Positions 26,136-34,628 of a DNA stretch of 64,000 nt are shown in pieces; within the stretch, counting starts at the first letter, position 1; each line of letters opens with the position of its first letter. The DNA lies in the NCBI GenBank assembly GCA_944383455.1, contig CALWPP010000001.1:62001-126000 (forward strand), given 5' to 3'. The position numbers were made by a program, and so were the translations under genes. The notes beneath the pieces are model-generated. The model had not been told where the DNA came from and searched no databases. It saw only the letters and a list, made by a program, of their open reading frames with translations. Source of the DNA: an uncultured Peptostreptococcaceae bacterium. GTDB taxonomy: Bacteria > Bacillota > Clostridia > Peptostreptococcales > Peptostreptococcaceae.

Positions 26136-27356
26136 CTATTTTCCTATCATCAAAATCATATGGTTTATAGTATTTACATTATATTCTTCAAGATATTTAT
26201 ATATCTTATTATTCAAACTATTATCATGTAACATACTCCTACTATAATTCTGTATTAAATAAACAAATTTATCTATACTCATTTCTTTATCGTAATATGC
26301 ACACATTCCTATTAGTATTAACTTTATTATTATATAATTTATTATTAAATACGAGTATGATAACTTTATATTATCATCTAAGTTATATGGAAAATTATTT
26401 ATAAAGATATAATTAACTAAATAATTTTCAAAAATATATTCTTTATCTTTTATAAAATTTTTATAATATAAATTATAACTTTTAATAAATATGCTTCTTG
26501 AATTTTTTAAACTTCCCTTATCTAAAGCTAAACCATTTATCATATCTGAAATATCTTTTGAAAAATTACTTCCAAATATATTTTTAGTACCAACAATTTG
26601 ATTAACTAAATGTAATATAAAATTAAATTGACTTTCTGTAGTTTGCTCAAGATTTATAGTTTTTGTTATATTGTCATAGTATCCTTTTTCTATATTAAGA
26701 TTATATTCATTTATAATATTTAAAATAGAATTTTTATCAGAAGTATTCTCTACAGATTTCACAAATAAACCTAGTATTATCAATCTTTCATCTATAGTAA
26801 ATCTCCTATTTTGAATAATAGCTATAGAAAATATTCTAAGTTCTTCGAAATATTTAGCTAAAATTCTTGAATCATCTTTACTATCTATATTAACAATACT
26901 ATATTTATGGTCAACATCTTCTTCAACTAAATCAAACTCCATTATTTCCTTATTTAATAAAACAACCCTTGCAGATTCTGGGCAAGATAATGTCAATCCC
27001 TTTTGAAATACTCCATTTACATGATAATATACTCTTGGATATTCTTTACATGTATTACACATACTTTCAGGACCTAACTCAGTATATATTTCACATAGGT
27101 TTTTAGAGTCTAGAAATGGACAAAATCCGTTTTTTAGATCAAATAATGCATATTCAGTTTCAGTATTTGACCTTCTGTATCTTTTGATACCATTTTTAAA
27201 TTTACCTTTCATATAATTATTTTTTGTTTTCATATATTTTTTATAAGTTTTTCTATCTATTGTTATATTCCAGCCCTTACAACAAGTATCTTCACACTTA
27301 CTCCCAATACATTTGAATTTTTCAAAATATTGTGGCTTAAGAACTTTGTACTCCAT
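26136..27356 (-). CDS. fliB: Flagellin lysine-N-methylase FliB
   Basis: This protein of about 406 residues has the Cys-rich FliB/YkgJ-type metal-binding start: FEKFKCIGSKCEDTCCKGWN, GFCPFLDSKNLCEIYTELGP, ESMCNTCKEYPRVYYHVNGV and LTLSCPESARVVLL. At least nine cysteines fall in the first 140 residues. FliB methylates surface lysines of flagellin. A start at 27371 would encode AAAGGATG as coding sequence; that is the Shine-Dalgarno for the ATG at 27356. Its location inside the glycosylation island, between glycosyltransferase and legB, suggests the filament gets both lysine methylation and glycans. Confidence 0.9.
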   Translation of the reverse strand: MEYKVLKPQYFEKFKCIGSKCEDTCCKGWNITIDRKTYKKYMKTKNNYMKGKFKNGIKRYRRSNTETEYALFDLKNGFCPFLDSKNLCEIYTELGPESMCNTCKEYPRVYYHVNGVFQKGLTLSCPESARVVLLNKEIMEFDLVEEDVDHKYSIVNIDSKDDSRILAKYFEELRIFSIAIIQNRRFTIDERLIILGLFVKSVENTSDKNSILNIINEYNLNIEKGYYDNITKTINLEQTTESQFNFILHLVNQIVGTKNIFGSNFSKDISDMINGLALDKGSLKNSRSIFIKSYNLYYKNFIKDKEYIFENYLVNYIFINNFPYNLDDNIKLSYSYLIINYIIIKLILIGMCAYYDKEMSIDKFVYLIQNYSRSMLHDNSLNNKIYKYLEEYNVNTINHMILMIGK

Positions 27357-27370
27357 ATTGCATCCTTTCA

Positions 27371-28477
27371 TTATTCATTATATAAATTCATTTTTAAGTC
27401 ACGATTAACTATATCTTCTAATAAATCACAAATCTTCTCATATGCATATTTCTCATCATCTATATAAAAATTCTCTAGTATTAAACTCTCATCTATCGGA
27501 AACTTTGTTATTTCTTCATTATTAAATTCACAAAATCCTTCGTAATCAGTTATAAAGTCTCCTTCATCAATTAATCCGCTTTTCATCCAATCTGCTATTG
27601 GTAATGGCCTTAAAACAGAACAGTTTTTATCCATAAAATATACATCTATTATAGTAGTACTCATCCAAGTATGTATTTTATCACATACATTTATCCAAGA
27701 CCTTACAGAATCATTTTTTATTATATGAAAATTATCATACTTATATGTTATATCGTAAATATCTTGGTCTAAAGTTTCACCTGGATGTGGTCTGTATATA
27801 AATTCACAGTCATTATTTTCTGATAAATATTTTTCTATCCATTGAAGTATTATTTTTCTTGATTCAGTGTCAATCCTAATTCTCTCATCTATATTGTCTT
27901 TACCAAACCTAACTGAATGATAATGTATACGACTCTGTGTTAAATTTACCATAGCAAAACTTGAAAAAAATATTATCCACTTCTTATTTATATCAAGATT
28001 ATACCCAATAGCTATTTCGTCCCTAGATTTATAGAGCATCCTAAATCTCTCTCTATCCATATCAACATTAATAGAACCTGTTACAAAACAATTTTCCTCA
28101 GGCACACCTTCTTTTATAAGTACATTTTTCCACTTTTCTCCCCAACATAGATGAATAGCATTTCTATTTAATTTTTTAGGAATATGAAGTTTTGTTTCAT
28201 AATGTTTCTTACTTAGAATTTGTTCATATTGAAGATTTACAACTCTTTCTAATCTACACTCAAATAAACTCTTAAAGTAATCTAAGTGATAATCTTCATA
28301 AAGATAAGGTACCAAAACAGCATCTGGTTTAAACTTTAGTTTTTCTTTTGATGAATTTAGCATAAAATATGGCTCACATATTAGTAGGGTATGTCCTCTT
28401 CTTTTTAACTCTGACTTTAGTAAGTATGCATTTTGTAATTCTCGTTCTATACCTTCATAAAATAAAACAAAATCCAA
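27371..28477 (-). CDS. Probable GT-B glycosyltransferase / surface carbohydrate biosynthesis protein
   Basis: This 368-residue protein has a start like surface carbohydrate biosynthesis proteins (MDFVLFYEGIERELQNAYLL, KRRGHTLLICEPYFML). It has a second Rossmann half with FFSSFAMVN and a conserved CEFIYRPHPGET motif, as in polysialyltransferase-like or Kdo-transferase-like GT-B enzymes. IHTWMSTTIIDVYFM follows, which may contact the nucleotide. I infer it transfers the CMP-activated nonulosonate to flagellin. No Maf-type flagellin glycosyltransferase was seen elsewhere in the window, which makes this the best candidate. The acceptor is unproven. Confidence 0.7.
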   Translation of the reverse strand: MDFVLFYEGIERELQNAYLLKSELKRRGHTLLICEPYFMLNSSKEKLKFKPDAVLVPYLYEDYHLDYFKSLFECRLERVVNLQYEQILSKKHYETKLHIPKKLNRNAIHLCWGEKWKNVLIKEGVPEENCFVTGSINVDMDRERFRMLYKSRDEIAIGYNLDINKKWIIFFSSFAMVNLTQSRIHYHSVRFGKDNIDERIRIDTESRKIILQWIEKYLSENNDCEFIYRPHPGETLDQDIYDITYKYDNFHIIKNDSVRSWINVCDKIHTWMSTTIIDVYFMDKNCSVLRPLPIADWMKSGLIDEGDFITDYEGFCEFNNEEITKFPIDESLILENFYIDDEKYAYEKICDLLEDIVNRDLKMNLYNE

Positions 28478-28483
28478 ATCTTA

Positions 28484-29812
28484 TCACCTCTTGATATTAT
28501 TTAATATTGTGTCAAATTTTTCTTCAAAATAACTGTAGTATAAAACTTTTTCATTTATTGATGATAAAATATCTACTGATAATTCTTTTATATTTCTTAT
28601 TAATTCTTTATTTTTATCATTACTATAATTATTTAAAATATTTATTATGTTGTCATAAGTATTATATTTTGATATATTTCTATTGCTATTTATAATATTT
28701 ATGATTTTATGTATAATATCTTCTTCTAAAATATTATTATTTTGTATATTAAGTATAATGTTTTCTAATTCATATACAGTATTATATATAATTTTATTAA
28801 AATTAATTATAACATTATTTTCCGAGTTTTCTATAATAATTGGATAGTCTTCTAAAATACTATATTTTATTTCTAATTCATAACATTTACTCTCTTTAAA
28901 AGCTAAGTTTTTTATGCTACCTATATATTTAATAAGCATATGATATGAGCTATAGTCATTATTATTATGAACTTGGTGCATTGTTTTCTTACATAAATTA
29001 AAAGTTTCATTTAAAATAATAATTTTATATTCATATCGATGATATAAATTATATATTTCAATTAATTTATCGATAATCATAAATTTATAATTTAAGCTAT
29101 TATACTCTAGATAGTTTTCGTTTAAATACATATTATCTATTTTTTTCATCATAATTAATGGTAAGTTTATATATTTTATCGTACTACATTTTATAAATGC
29201 TTCGATTATAAAAATATTACTATCGTTAATTAAGTATTCACTAAAATATAAATTATTACTTTTTATAAAATCAAGTCTAAATAAATAAGAATATAATTCA
29301 ACAACACTTATATTTTTATTTTTACAAATTGAATAAAATTCTAATCCTGATATTATATTATCTTTGTTTAGATATCTTTCTTTAGATATTATAGACTGTT
29401 TTTCTACAATTTCTAATCTAGTAAATTCTTCTAGTGACATATCCGATATATTATTAATTTGTATGTAGTCCAAATTAATGATATCAGTTCTTATATCAAT
29501 TCTATCAAAGATACTTATAATATTTTCAATTTGTATGTCATTGTATGTATCAATAAATAATAAATATTCTCCCGTAGATAAATTTATAAATTTATTTCTA
29601 CCCTCATTTACATTATTTGTTTTTAATTCAATAAGTTTTATATTTTCAAATTCTCTTATATAATTTTTTAATGTATTTATATCTTTATTGGTATCTATTT
29701 TAGGTAATGATAATATTATTTCTACATTACTTTTAATCAAATTAAATTTATCTAAAAGATTAAATAACGAATCATCTATACTAAACACAGTTATTAAAAT
29801 ACTAAGTTTCAT
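28484..29812 (-). CDS. Family-2 (GT-A) glycosyltransferase
   Basis: This 442-residue protein has an N-terminal GT2 fold: MKLSILITVFSIDDSLFNLL, a conserved NVNEGRNKFINLSTGEYLLF and FIDTYNDI in the DxD position (here Asp-Thr-Tyr-Asn-Asp). The C-terminal 200 residues are alpha-helical and Ile/Asn-rich, without recognisable motifs. It is likely a flagellin or glycan-chain glycosyltransferase. It is 14 bases downstream of the TPR gene and 6 upstream of the GT-B gene. Codon use is very AT-rich (Ile codon ATA, Asn AAT), like the rest of the island. Confidence 0.75.
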   Translation of the reverse strand: MKLSILITVFSIDDSLFNLLDKFNLIKSNVEIILSLPKIDTNKDINTLKNYIREFENIKLIELKTNNVNEGRNKFINLSTGEYLLFIDTYNDIQIENIISIFDRIDIRTDIINLDYIQINNISDMSLEEFTRLEIVEKQSIISKERYLNKDNIISGLEFYSICKNKNISVVELYSYLFRLDFIKSNNLYFSEYLINDSNIFIIEAFIKCSTIKYINLPLIMMKKIDNMYLNENYLEYNSLNYKFMIIDKLIEIYNLYHRYEYKIIILNETFNLCKKTMHQVHNNNDYSSYHMLIKYIGSIKNLAFKESKCYELEIKYSILEDYPIIIENSENNVIINFNKIIYNTVYELENIILNIQNNNILEEDIIHKIINIINSNRNISKYNTYDNIINILNNYSNDKNKELIRNIKELSVDILSSINEKVLYYSYFEEKFDTILNNIKR

Positions 29813-29826
29813 ATCATCACCTCTTA

Positions 29827-31350
29827 TTATTCATTATTTAAAAGATAGTCTTTATAGTTTTTATAATATTTTATATAATCGTTATTTTGGTGCAGATACA
29901 TTAAGTAGGAAATATTTCTATTAGTCATTGGAGAACTTAATAAAAATAAATCTTTTTCAATAATTTCTAAGTATTTTTTGTAAGAATCTTTATGTTTAGT
30001 TATCTCAAAATTTATAACTGCTATTCTGTAATCTAAATAGTTATCTATATCTACATCTGCTAAAGCAAAATTTCCTATAGATATGTAGTGTACAAACTTT
30101 AATAACTCAAATTCTTTTATAGAATAAACATATAAAAATTCTAATGTATATACTTCTTTTATAAATTTACTTTCAATAGACAGTTTTACCAAATCTTCGT
30201 ATTTATTTTCATTTAATAATAGTGATGAGTAAATATCGTATAGCTCCTTTGTTTTATACTTATAATACATATCCTTAACACTATATAATATATTTTTATC
30301 TTCTAATAAAGATAACTCAAATAAATCCTTTTCATACTCTGACAGTTTAGTTTTATCTAAATCAAGAATATTATAGTGATTATATAAAATATTATCTATT
30401 AAAATGTTATTATCTATTAAAAATATATCGTTTCTATTCTCCACATACCTTTTATAAAGATATACTAATATATTATTTGTAATAGCAAAATGTATATCTC
30501 TAAAACATTCTTTTTCTAAAAATAAATTTATGTTTCTATTTAAAAAATCATTCTCTGTTGTATAATAATTTTCATTTTTATAATATACTAATTTTGCTCT
30601 TTCTTTAAATGGTATAAGTAAACTAAGCTTTGTATAGCTACTGAATATAAAAACTACGTTTTTATATTTTCTTAAAATATACTCTAAAATTTCTTTATTT
30701 TGTTTTTTGTTTATCTCGTACACCTTAATATTATCTTCGATATAAATATTTGGAGTGTCTAAATCCTTTTTTTCTATTATTTTTATTAAATTTTCCTTAT
30801 TATCTATATAATTAAATACTGAGTCTTCTTCATCATTTCCTATTTGAACAAAAGTATATTTAATTACTTTTTTTTTTAGTAATTTTATAGTTTCTTCTAA
30901 TTCTTTTATAAGCTCTTCATTTTCTGTTATATTAATACATCTTTCGTAAAAATAAAGAGCTTCTTCTTCATTTCCAAGAAGTAAGTTCATATACCCCATA
31001 TTATAGATAGTATCAATATGATAATCATCTATTTCTAAGACTTTTAAGAAGTTATCTAAAGCACTTTCTAATTTATTTTGATATAGGTATATAGTTCCAA
31101 GCATAGAATAATAGTCTATATCTATACCATTTATAGATTTATATTTTTCAGTTAATTCTAATGCTTTATCAAAGTCTTTATTTTTTATGTAATTTTCTAT
31201 AGATTTTTTTAAGTCAAATATATCGTAATATATGTTATCTAAATTGTTAGTTTCTTCGTTGTTGTATTGTTTTATATAACTTAGTAAAAGTTCTTCCAAT
31301 TCTTTGTCTTGCTTTATAACAAGTTCTCTTATTTCATTCAAATTAAACAT
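29827..31350 (-). CDS. TPR protein, first gene of flagellin-modification operon
   Basis: This protein of about 507 residues has TPR repeats at residues about 60-155 (YYSMLGTIYLYQNKLESALD, IDTIYNMGYMNLLLGNEEEA, LYFYERCINIT). A mixed alpha/beta region with possible Rossmann-like strands follows (VVFIFSSYTKLSLLIPFKER) but no clear catalytic motif. Such TPR proteins often accompany flagellar glycosyltransferases as targeting partners. A TTG at 31365 would encode the AAAGGA Shine-Dalgarno, so the ATG at 31350 is preferred. A sigma-28-type promoter (TAAA-N15-ACCGTATA) lies 31-57 bases upstream. Confidence 0.65.
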   Translation of the reverse strand: MFNLNEIRELVIKQDKELEELLLSYIKQYNNEETNNLDNIYYDIFDLKKSIENYIKNKDFDKALELTEKYKSINGIDIDYYSMLGTIYLYQNKLESALDNFLKVLEIDDYHIDTIYNMGYMNLLLGNEEEALYFYERCINITENEELIKELEETIKLLKKKVIKYTFVQIGNDEEDSVFNYIDNKENLIKIIEKKDLDTPNIYIEDNIKVYEINKKQNKEILEYILRKYKNVVFIFSSYTKLSLLIPFKERAKLVYYKNENYYTTENDFLNRNINLFLEKECFRDIHFAITNNILVYLYKRYVENRNDIFLIDNNILIDNILYNHYNILDLDKTKLSEYEKDLFELSLLEDKNILYSVKDMYYKYKTKELYDIYSSLLLNENKYEDLVKLSIESKFIKEVYTLEFLYVYSIKEFELLKFVHYISIGNFALADVDIDNYLDYRIAVINFEITKHKDSYKKYLEIIEKDLFLLSSPMTNRNISYLMYLHQNNDYIKYYKNYKDYLLNNE

Positions 31351-31380
31351 AAATTTTCCTTTCAAAGCTATTTTTTATAG

Positions 31381-31407
31381 TATACGGTATTATTATTTAT
31401 TTTTTTA
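31381..31407 (-). promoter_or_regulatory. Sigma-28-type promoter of the flagellin-modification operon
   Basis: Minus strand reads TAAA (31407-31404), exactly 15 bases, then ACCGTATA (31388-31381). It follows the fliC terminator and precedes the TPR gene by about 31 bases. It is placed to drive the run of closely packed genes from 31350 to 16006. Confidence 0.6.
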
Positions 31408-31418
31408 TATAAATTTAT

Positions 31419-31459
31419 AATAAAAAAAGGAGATAAAGTTATCCTCATCTCCTTTTTTA
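31419..31459 (-). terminator. Intrinsic terminator of fliC
   Basis: AAAAAAGGAGAT (31458-31447 on the minus strand) pairs with ATCTCCTTTTTTT (31434-31422) around a 12-base loop. It sits 8 bases after the flagellin stop codon. A strong site here fits a very highly expressed monocistronic mRNA. Confidence 0.9.
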
Positions 31460-31466
31460 TATTTTA

Positions 31467-32603
31467 TTATTGAAGTAATTGCATTACTCCTTGTGGTTGT
31501 TGTTTAGCTTGAGCTGCCATCGATTGAGATGCTTGAGTTATTATGTTAAGTTTTGATAACTTAACCATTTCCTTAGCAACATCTACATCTCTTATTCTAC
31601 TTTCTGCTGTTGTTAAGTTCTCGTTTGATGTTTGTAGATTACTTTGAGTATACTCTAGTCTATTTTGTTGTGCACCAAATTCTGCTCTTGCTGTATTCAT
31701 TTTAGCTAATTGCTCATCTATTTTCTTTAATGATGCTTTAGCATATTCATTATTAGTCATAGTTGTACCAAGTGTATCTGTCTTAAAGTTAGTAGATACT
31801 GATACTCTTATATCACTTAATGCTTCTGCTACTCCCGATAAGTTTATACTCTTTATATCTCTAGTTTCTAGATTTGCTCCTGCCTGTATCTTTACAGTAT
31901 CTATATCAGATTGAGTATCACTATTTATTCCATGTATATCACCTCTAAAAGTTCCCGTTGTTGCTGCATTTGTCGTAAGAATAAATGTACCATCACTATT
32001 ATCTTTATATAATTTACCAACTGAATTTACATATCCATGAGTACCTAACTTGTATATTTTCTCAGTTTCATCATATACACCTTTAGTGTTTAATGCTATT
32101 ACTCCAGTTTGAAGTTCAGCTATAAATTGGTTACCTCTACTATCCTGATATGCAAGGTCTACCGCTGAACCATTTTCATTTAATAATTCTTTTGATAATA
32201 ATGACTTTTCGTTGAACTTACTTTCTGTTGCAATATTAGCTAATTCATCTGTTAATGCTGCTAACTCTGTATTTATCTTCTCTCTGTCTGAATCAGTATT
32301 TGTATCGTTAGCCCCTTGTATTACTAGCTCTCTCATTCTTTGAGCTATGTTTGTAGCTTCTTCTAAGCTTCCTTCAGCTGTTTGTATTAGAGATATACCA
32401 TCTTGAACGTTTCTATCAGCTTGCTCCATACCTCTTATTTGAGATCTCATTTTTTCTGATATTGCAAGCCCTGCTGCATCATCTCCAGCCTTATTTATTC
32501 TAAGACCAGTAGATAATTTCTCCATCGAATTTCCTTGAAGTGCAGTATTTTTTGCCATTTGATTTACTGCAACCATTGCATTTACGTTAGTATTTATTCT
32601 CAT
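31467..32603 (-). CDS. fliC: Flagellin FliC
   Basis: This 378-residue filament protein has the conserved N-terminal domain (MRINTNVNAMVAVNQMAKNT, LSTGLRINKAGDDAAGLAIS, EKMRSQIRGMEQADRNVQDG) and C-terminal domain (AEFGAQQNRLEYTQSNLQTS, VAKEMVKLSKLNIITQASQS). The central variable part (about residues 165-275) is rich in Ser/Thr, where glycans could sit. An ATG at 32630 is in frame but lies in the leader hairpin. The ATG at 32603 has a GGAGGG Shine-Dalgarno (32609-32614). It is the only flagellin in the window. Confidence 0.97.
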   Translation of the reverse strand: MRINTNVNAMVAVNQMAKNTALQGNSMEKLSTGLRINKAGDDAAGLAISEKMRSQIRGMEQADRNVQDGISLIQTAEGSLEEATNIAQRMRELVIQGANDTNTDSDREKINTELAALTDELANIATESKFNEKSLLSKELLNENGSAVDLAYQDSRGNQFIAELQTGVIALNTKGVYDETEKIYKLGTHGYVNSVGKLYKDNSDGTFILTTNAATTGTFRGDIHGINSDTQSDIDTVKIQAGANLETRDIKSINLSGVAEALSDIRVSVSTNFKTDTLGTTMTNNEYAKASLKKIDEQLAKMNTARAEFGAQQNRLEYTQSNLQTSNENLTTAESRIRDVDVAKEMVKLSKLNIITQASQSMAAQAKQQPQGVMQLLQ

Positions 32604-32608
32604 TTTAA

Positions 32609-32637
32609 CCCTCCATAGTTTTATCGGCATCCTTGCC
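32609..32637 (-). promoter_or_regulatory. Putative CsrA-binding leader of fliC (hairpin plus Shine-Dalgarno)
   Basis: GGCAAGGATGCC (minus strand, 32637-32626) forms a 4-base-pair stem presenting AGGA in its loop. Its CAAGGATG core matches the known CsrA SELEX consensus RUACARGGAUGU in seven central positions. Eleven bases on, TGGAGGG (32615-32609) is both the Shine-Dalgarno and a second GGA. This two-site design resembles hag repression by CsrA in Bacillus subtilis. csrA and fliW lie 2.5 kb upstream. Confidence 0.6.
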
Positions 32638-32647
32638 TTTTTATTTA
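32621..32647 (-). promoter_or_regulatory. Exact sigma-28 consensus match immediately before fliC
   Basis: Minus strand reads TAAA (32647-32644), 15 bases, GCCGATAA (32628-32621), matching the SigD consensus without mismatch. A start here gives a leader of only about 11 bases beginning at the Shine-Dalgarno, and its -10 overlaps the CsrA-like hairpin. It may therefore be a real promoter for a leader lacking the hairpin, or chance. Confidence 0.5.
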
Positions 32648-32654
32648 CAATTTA

Positions 32655-32682
32655 ATTATTCGTTTAATTTTTATAAACTTTA
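32655..32682 (-). promoter_or_regulatory. Second sigma-28-like site upstream of fliC
   Basis: Minus strand reads TAAA (32682-32679), 16 bases, CGAATAAT (32662-32655). It fits the sigma-28 pattern less well than the others (CGA, not CCGA). It would give a leader of about 45 bases that includes the CsrA-like hairpin. Confidence 0.35.
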
Positions 32683-32721
32683 TACTTTTTTTAATTATTT
32701 TTTGATTTTTATTTAATAATC

Positions 32722-32769
32722 GTAAAGTTTATTAGTAATATATTTCGGTAAAATACTTGTAAACTTTAC
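32722..32769. repeat. 10-base inverted repeat flanking the distal fliC promoter
   Basis: GTAAAGTTTA (32722-32731) and TAAACTTTAC (32760-32769) are perfect inverted copies separated by 28 bases. A third related copy, TAAACTTTA, lies at 32674-32682. The right arm contains the TAAA of the distal sigma-28-like promoter. It could be an operator, or reflect repeated -35 sequences. Confidence 0.6.
32741..32768 (-). promoter_or_regulatory. Distal sigma-28-type promoter of fliC
   Basis: Minus strand reads TAAA (32768-32765), 16 bases, CCGAAATA (32748-32741), which equals TAAA-N15-ACCGAAAT. The -35 overlaps the stop codon of the fliT-like gene. The leader would be about 130 bases and include the CsrA-like hairpin. 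Confidence 0.55.
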
Positions 32770-33068
32770 ACTTTTTGATTAAATAAATTTATTTTTGTAT
32801 TTACATTTCTATTATAGTTATAATTAGCAGTCTTAGTAACTTTGTATTTTTTTATTTCATTTTTAATATTATTTATTTCATTAGTCAATAAAATGTGAAT
32901 TTTATCATCTAATTTAATATCATTCCCTAATTCTTTTTTAAACCGTTTTATATCTACTTTATCAAGTATTTCCTGTCTTTTTTCCATAAGGGAATCCAAT
33001 CTCTCTACATCACCACTTTTTATAACTTCAATTATTTCTAAGTTTATACTTTTCCATAATTTAACCAT
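32766..33068 (-). CDS. FliT-like flagellar chaperone (small helical protein)
   Basis: This 100-residue protein is mainly helical (MVKLWKSINLEIIEVIKSGD, LDSLMEKRQEILDKVDI), followed by a Lys/Asn-rich tail. The EKRQEIL segment within a four-helix pattern is typical of FliT-like or FlgN-like proteins. It lies 10 bases downstream of fliD, the usual place for fliT, the FliD chaperone. Similarity is weak, so a family name is justified mainly by position and size. Confidence 0.6.
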   Translation of the reverse strand: MVKLWKSINLEIIEVIKSGDVERLDSLMEKRQEILDKVDIKRFKKELGNDIKLDDKIHILLTNEINNIKNEIKKYKVTKTANYNYNRNVNTKINLFNQKV

Positions 33069-33078
33069 AATCTTCTCC

Positions 33079-34605
33079 TTACGCTTGGAAGAATTGTGCC
33101 ATTTGAGCGTTTAGTTTACTCATAGTTTTTTCCATTAAAGCAAACTTTTTGTAAAGAGCAGTTTCTTTTCTATTCATTTTATTTACTAAATTAGATATTA
33201 ACTCTTCTTTTTTCTTTATCTCATCAGAATAATAATTTTCTGCTACTGATGCCGTACTTTCTATCCCTGCCTTTTTAGCAAATATTGATGAAGATGAACC
33301 GATATATTTTTTTATAGTACTATTTACACCTTCAAGAATACTATCACTAGAACCAGCCATTTTTTTGTATAGTTCTTGACCATTTTCTTCTAATGCTTTT
33401 TTAAATTTTTCTTCATCAAATGATAATTGACCTCTTTTGTTATAGTCTTCGTGACCACTTATACCTATAGACATCATAAACTCCATATTGTCACCAAATA
33501 TAGCTTTTTGCATATCGTCCATAAATCTTTTTAGGTCGGGGTCATTTTTTAGTATACCTTTTTTTGCATTTTCTTCCCACTTCTTAATTTCTTCCTCAGA
33601 CATATCTTTCTTTTGTTCTTCAGTTAGTGGTTTATAATCTTTATTTTTCTTTTCTAATATTTTTTTATAAATATCATCCATTAATTTGTTATAATCATCA
33701 ACAAAATTCTTCATATTTTCAGTTACTTTATCAAAATTTTGTTTTGATGTTACCTTTGATTCACCAACAGAATTAACAGTATAATTTATCCCATCAATAG
33801 AAAAACTATTTGATTCTTTACTTAAATTAATAGTTTGACCATCATTAGTTTTTACTTCTATTTTTGAATTTTCTCCCTTTTGTTCTATTGAGAATTGGTT
33901 TGGCCTTTTACCACTTCCATCTAAAAATTCTAAAGCATTAGATTGACTACCGTCAGTATTTACTATTTGTAAAGAACTATTTTCTCCAGTTTGAGTTGAT
34001 TCTAACTTAAATTCTCCAGTCATTTCGCTAAATGTGGCCTTAAATTTTCCATCTGATGCATCATTTATCTTTTTGACCATACTTTCAATAGTATCATCTT
34101 TTGTTAGAGTTATAGTCTTAAGCTCATCTTCTTTGGCTCCTGAAGTTTTTATCTTAAACTCTATTTTATCTCCATTACCAAAATTAGCACCTAAAGATTC
34201 AAGTGTTGATGTTTTAGTTAATTTTTGACCGTTAGCAGCTTGATTAGTTTTCATAGTTGCACCAGAGGCTAATTTTTCTACTTTAAAAGTATAATCTATA
34301 TTAGATGCTCCTGAAGTTCCTACTGCACTTATAACATTAGAGTTTGAGCTATTTATTTCTAACGTATTCCAGTTGTTACTGTTTAGTATAGAATCTTTTG
34401 AGGCCATAGAAAGGTATTTATCACTAAAGCTTTTAACATCTCCAATTATATCTCTATAAATTTCTTGTTGCCATTGAAGTATTTGCTTATCACCTTTTAT
34501 ATCATTAATTTTTTCTTGTTCTGCTGCAAGCATTTCTTTTACCATAGTATCAGTATCCATACCAGTAGCAAGCCCTGGCATTCTTATTCCACTTACACTA
34601 CTCAT
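33079..34605 (-). CDS. fliD: Flagellar filament cap protein FliD
   Basis: This 508-residue protein begins MSSVSGIRMPGLATGMDTDT with MVKEMLAAEQEKI, the FliD N-terminus. The body includes the TLTKDDTIESMVKKINDA hook-associated domain segment. The C-terminus contains VAENYYSDEIKKKEELISNL then ETALYKKFALMEKTMSKLNA, the FliD C-terminal coiled coil. FliD pentamers cap the filament and insert flagellin. It lies between fliS and fliT in the late operon. The length is in the normal range. Confidence 0.96.
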   Translation of the reverse strand: MSSVSGIRMPGLATGMDTDTMVKEMLAAEQEKINDIKGDKQILQWQQEIYRDIIGDVKSFSDKYLSMASKDSILNSNNWNTLEINSSNSNVISAVGTSGASNIDYTFKVEKLASGATMKTNQAANGQKLTKTSTLESLGANFGNGDKIEFKIKTSGAKEDELKTITLTKDDTIESMVKKINDASDGKFKATFSEMTGEFKLESTQTGENSSLQIVNTDGSQSNALEFLDGSGKRPNQFSIEQKGENSKIEVKTNDGQTINLSKESNSFSIDGINYTVNSVGESKVTSKQNFDKVTENMKNFVDDYNKLMDDIYKKILEKKNKDYKPLTEEQKKDMSEEEIKKWEENAKKGILKNDPDLKRFMDDMQKAIFGDNMEFMMSIGISGHEDYNKRGQLSFDEEKFKKALEENGQELYKKMAGSSDSILEGVNSTIKKYIGSSSSIFAKKAGIESTASVAENYYSDEIKKKEELISNLVNKMNRKETALYKKFALMEKTMSKLNAQMAQFFQA

Positions 34606-34628
34606 AGTCGTATACCTCCTAAACTAGA

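Noticed and set aside
32722..32769. Inverted repeat as terminator of the late flagellar operon
   Set aside because: The 28-base loop and lack of a T-run do not suit an intrinsic terminator.
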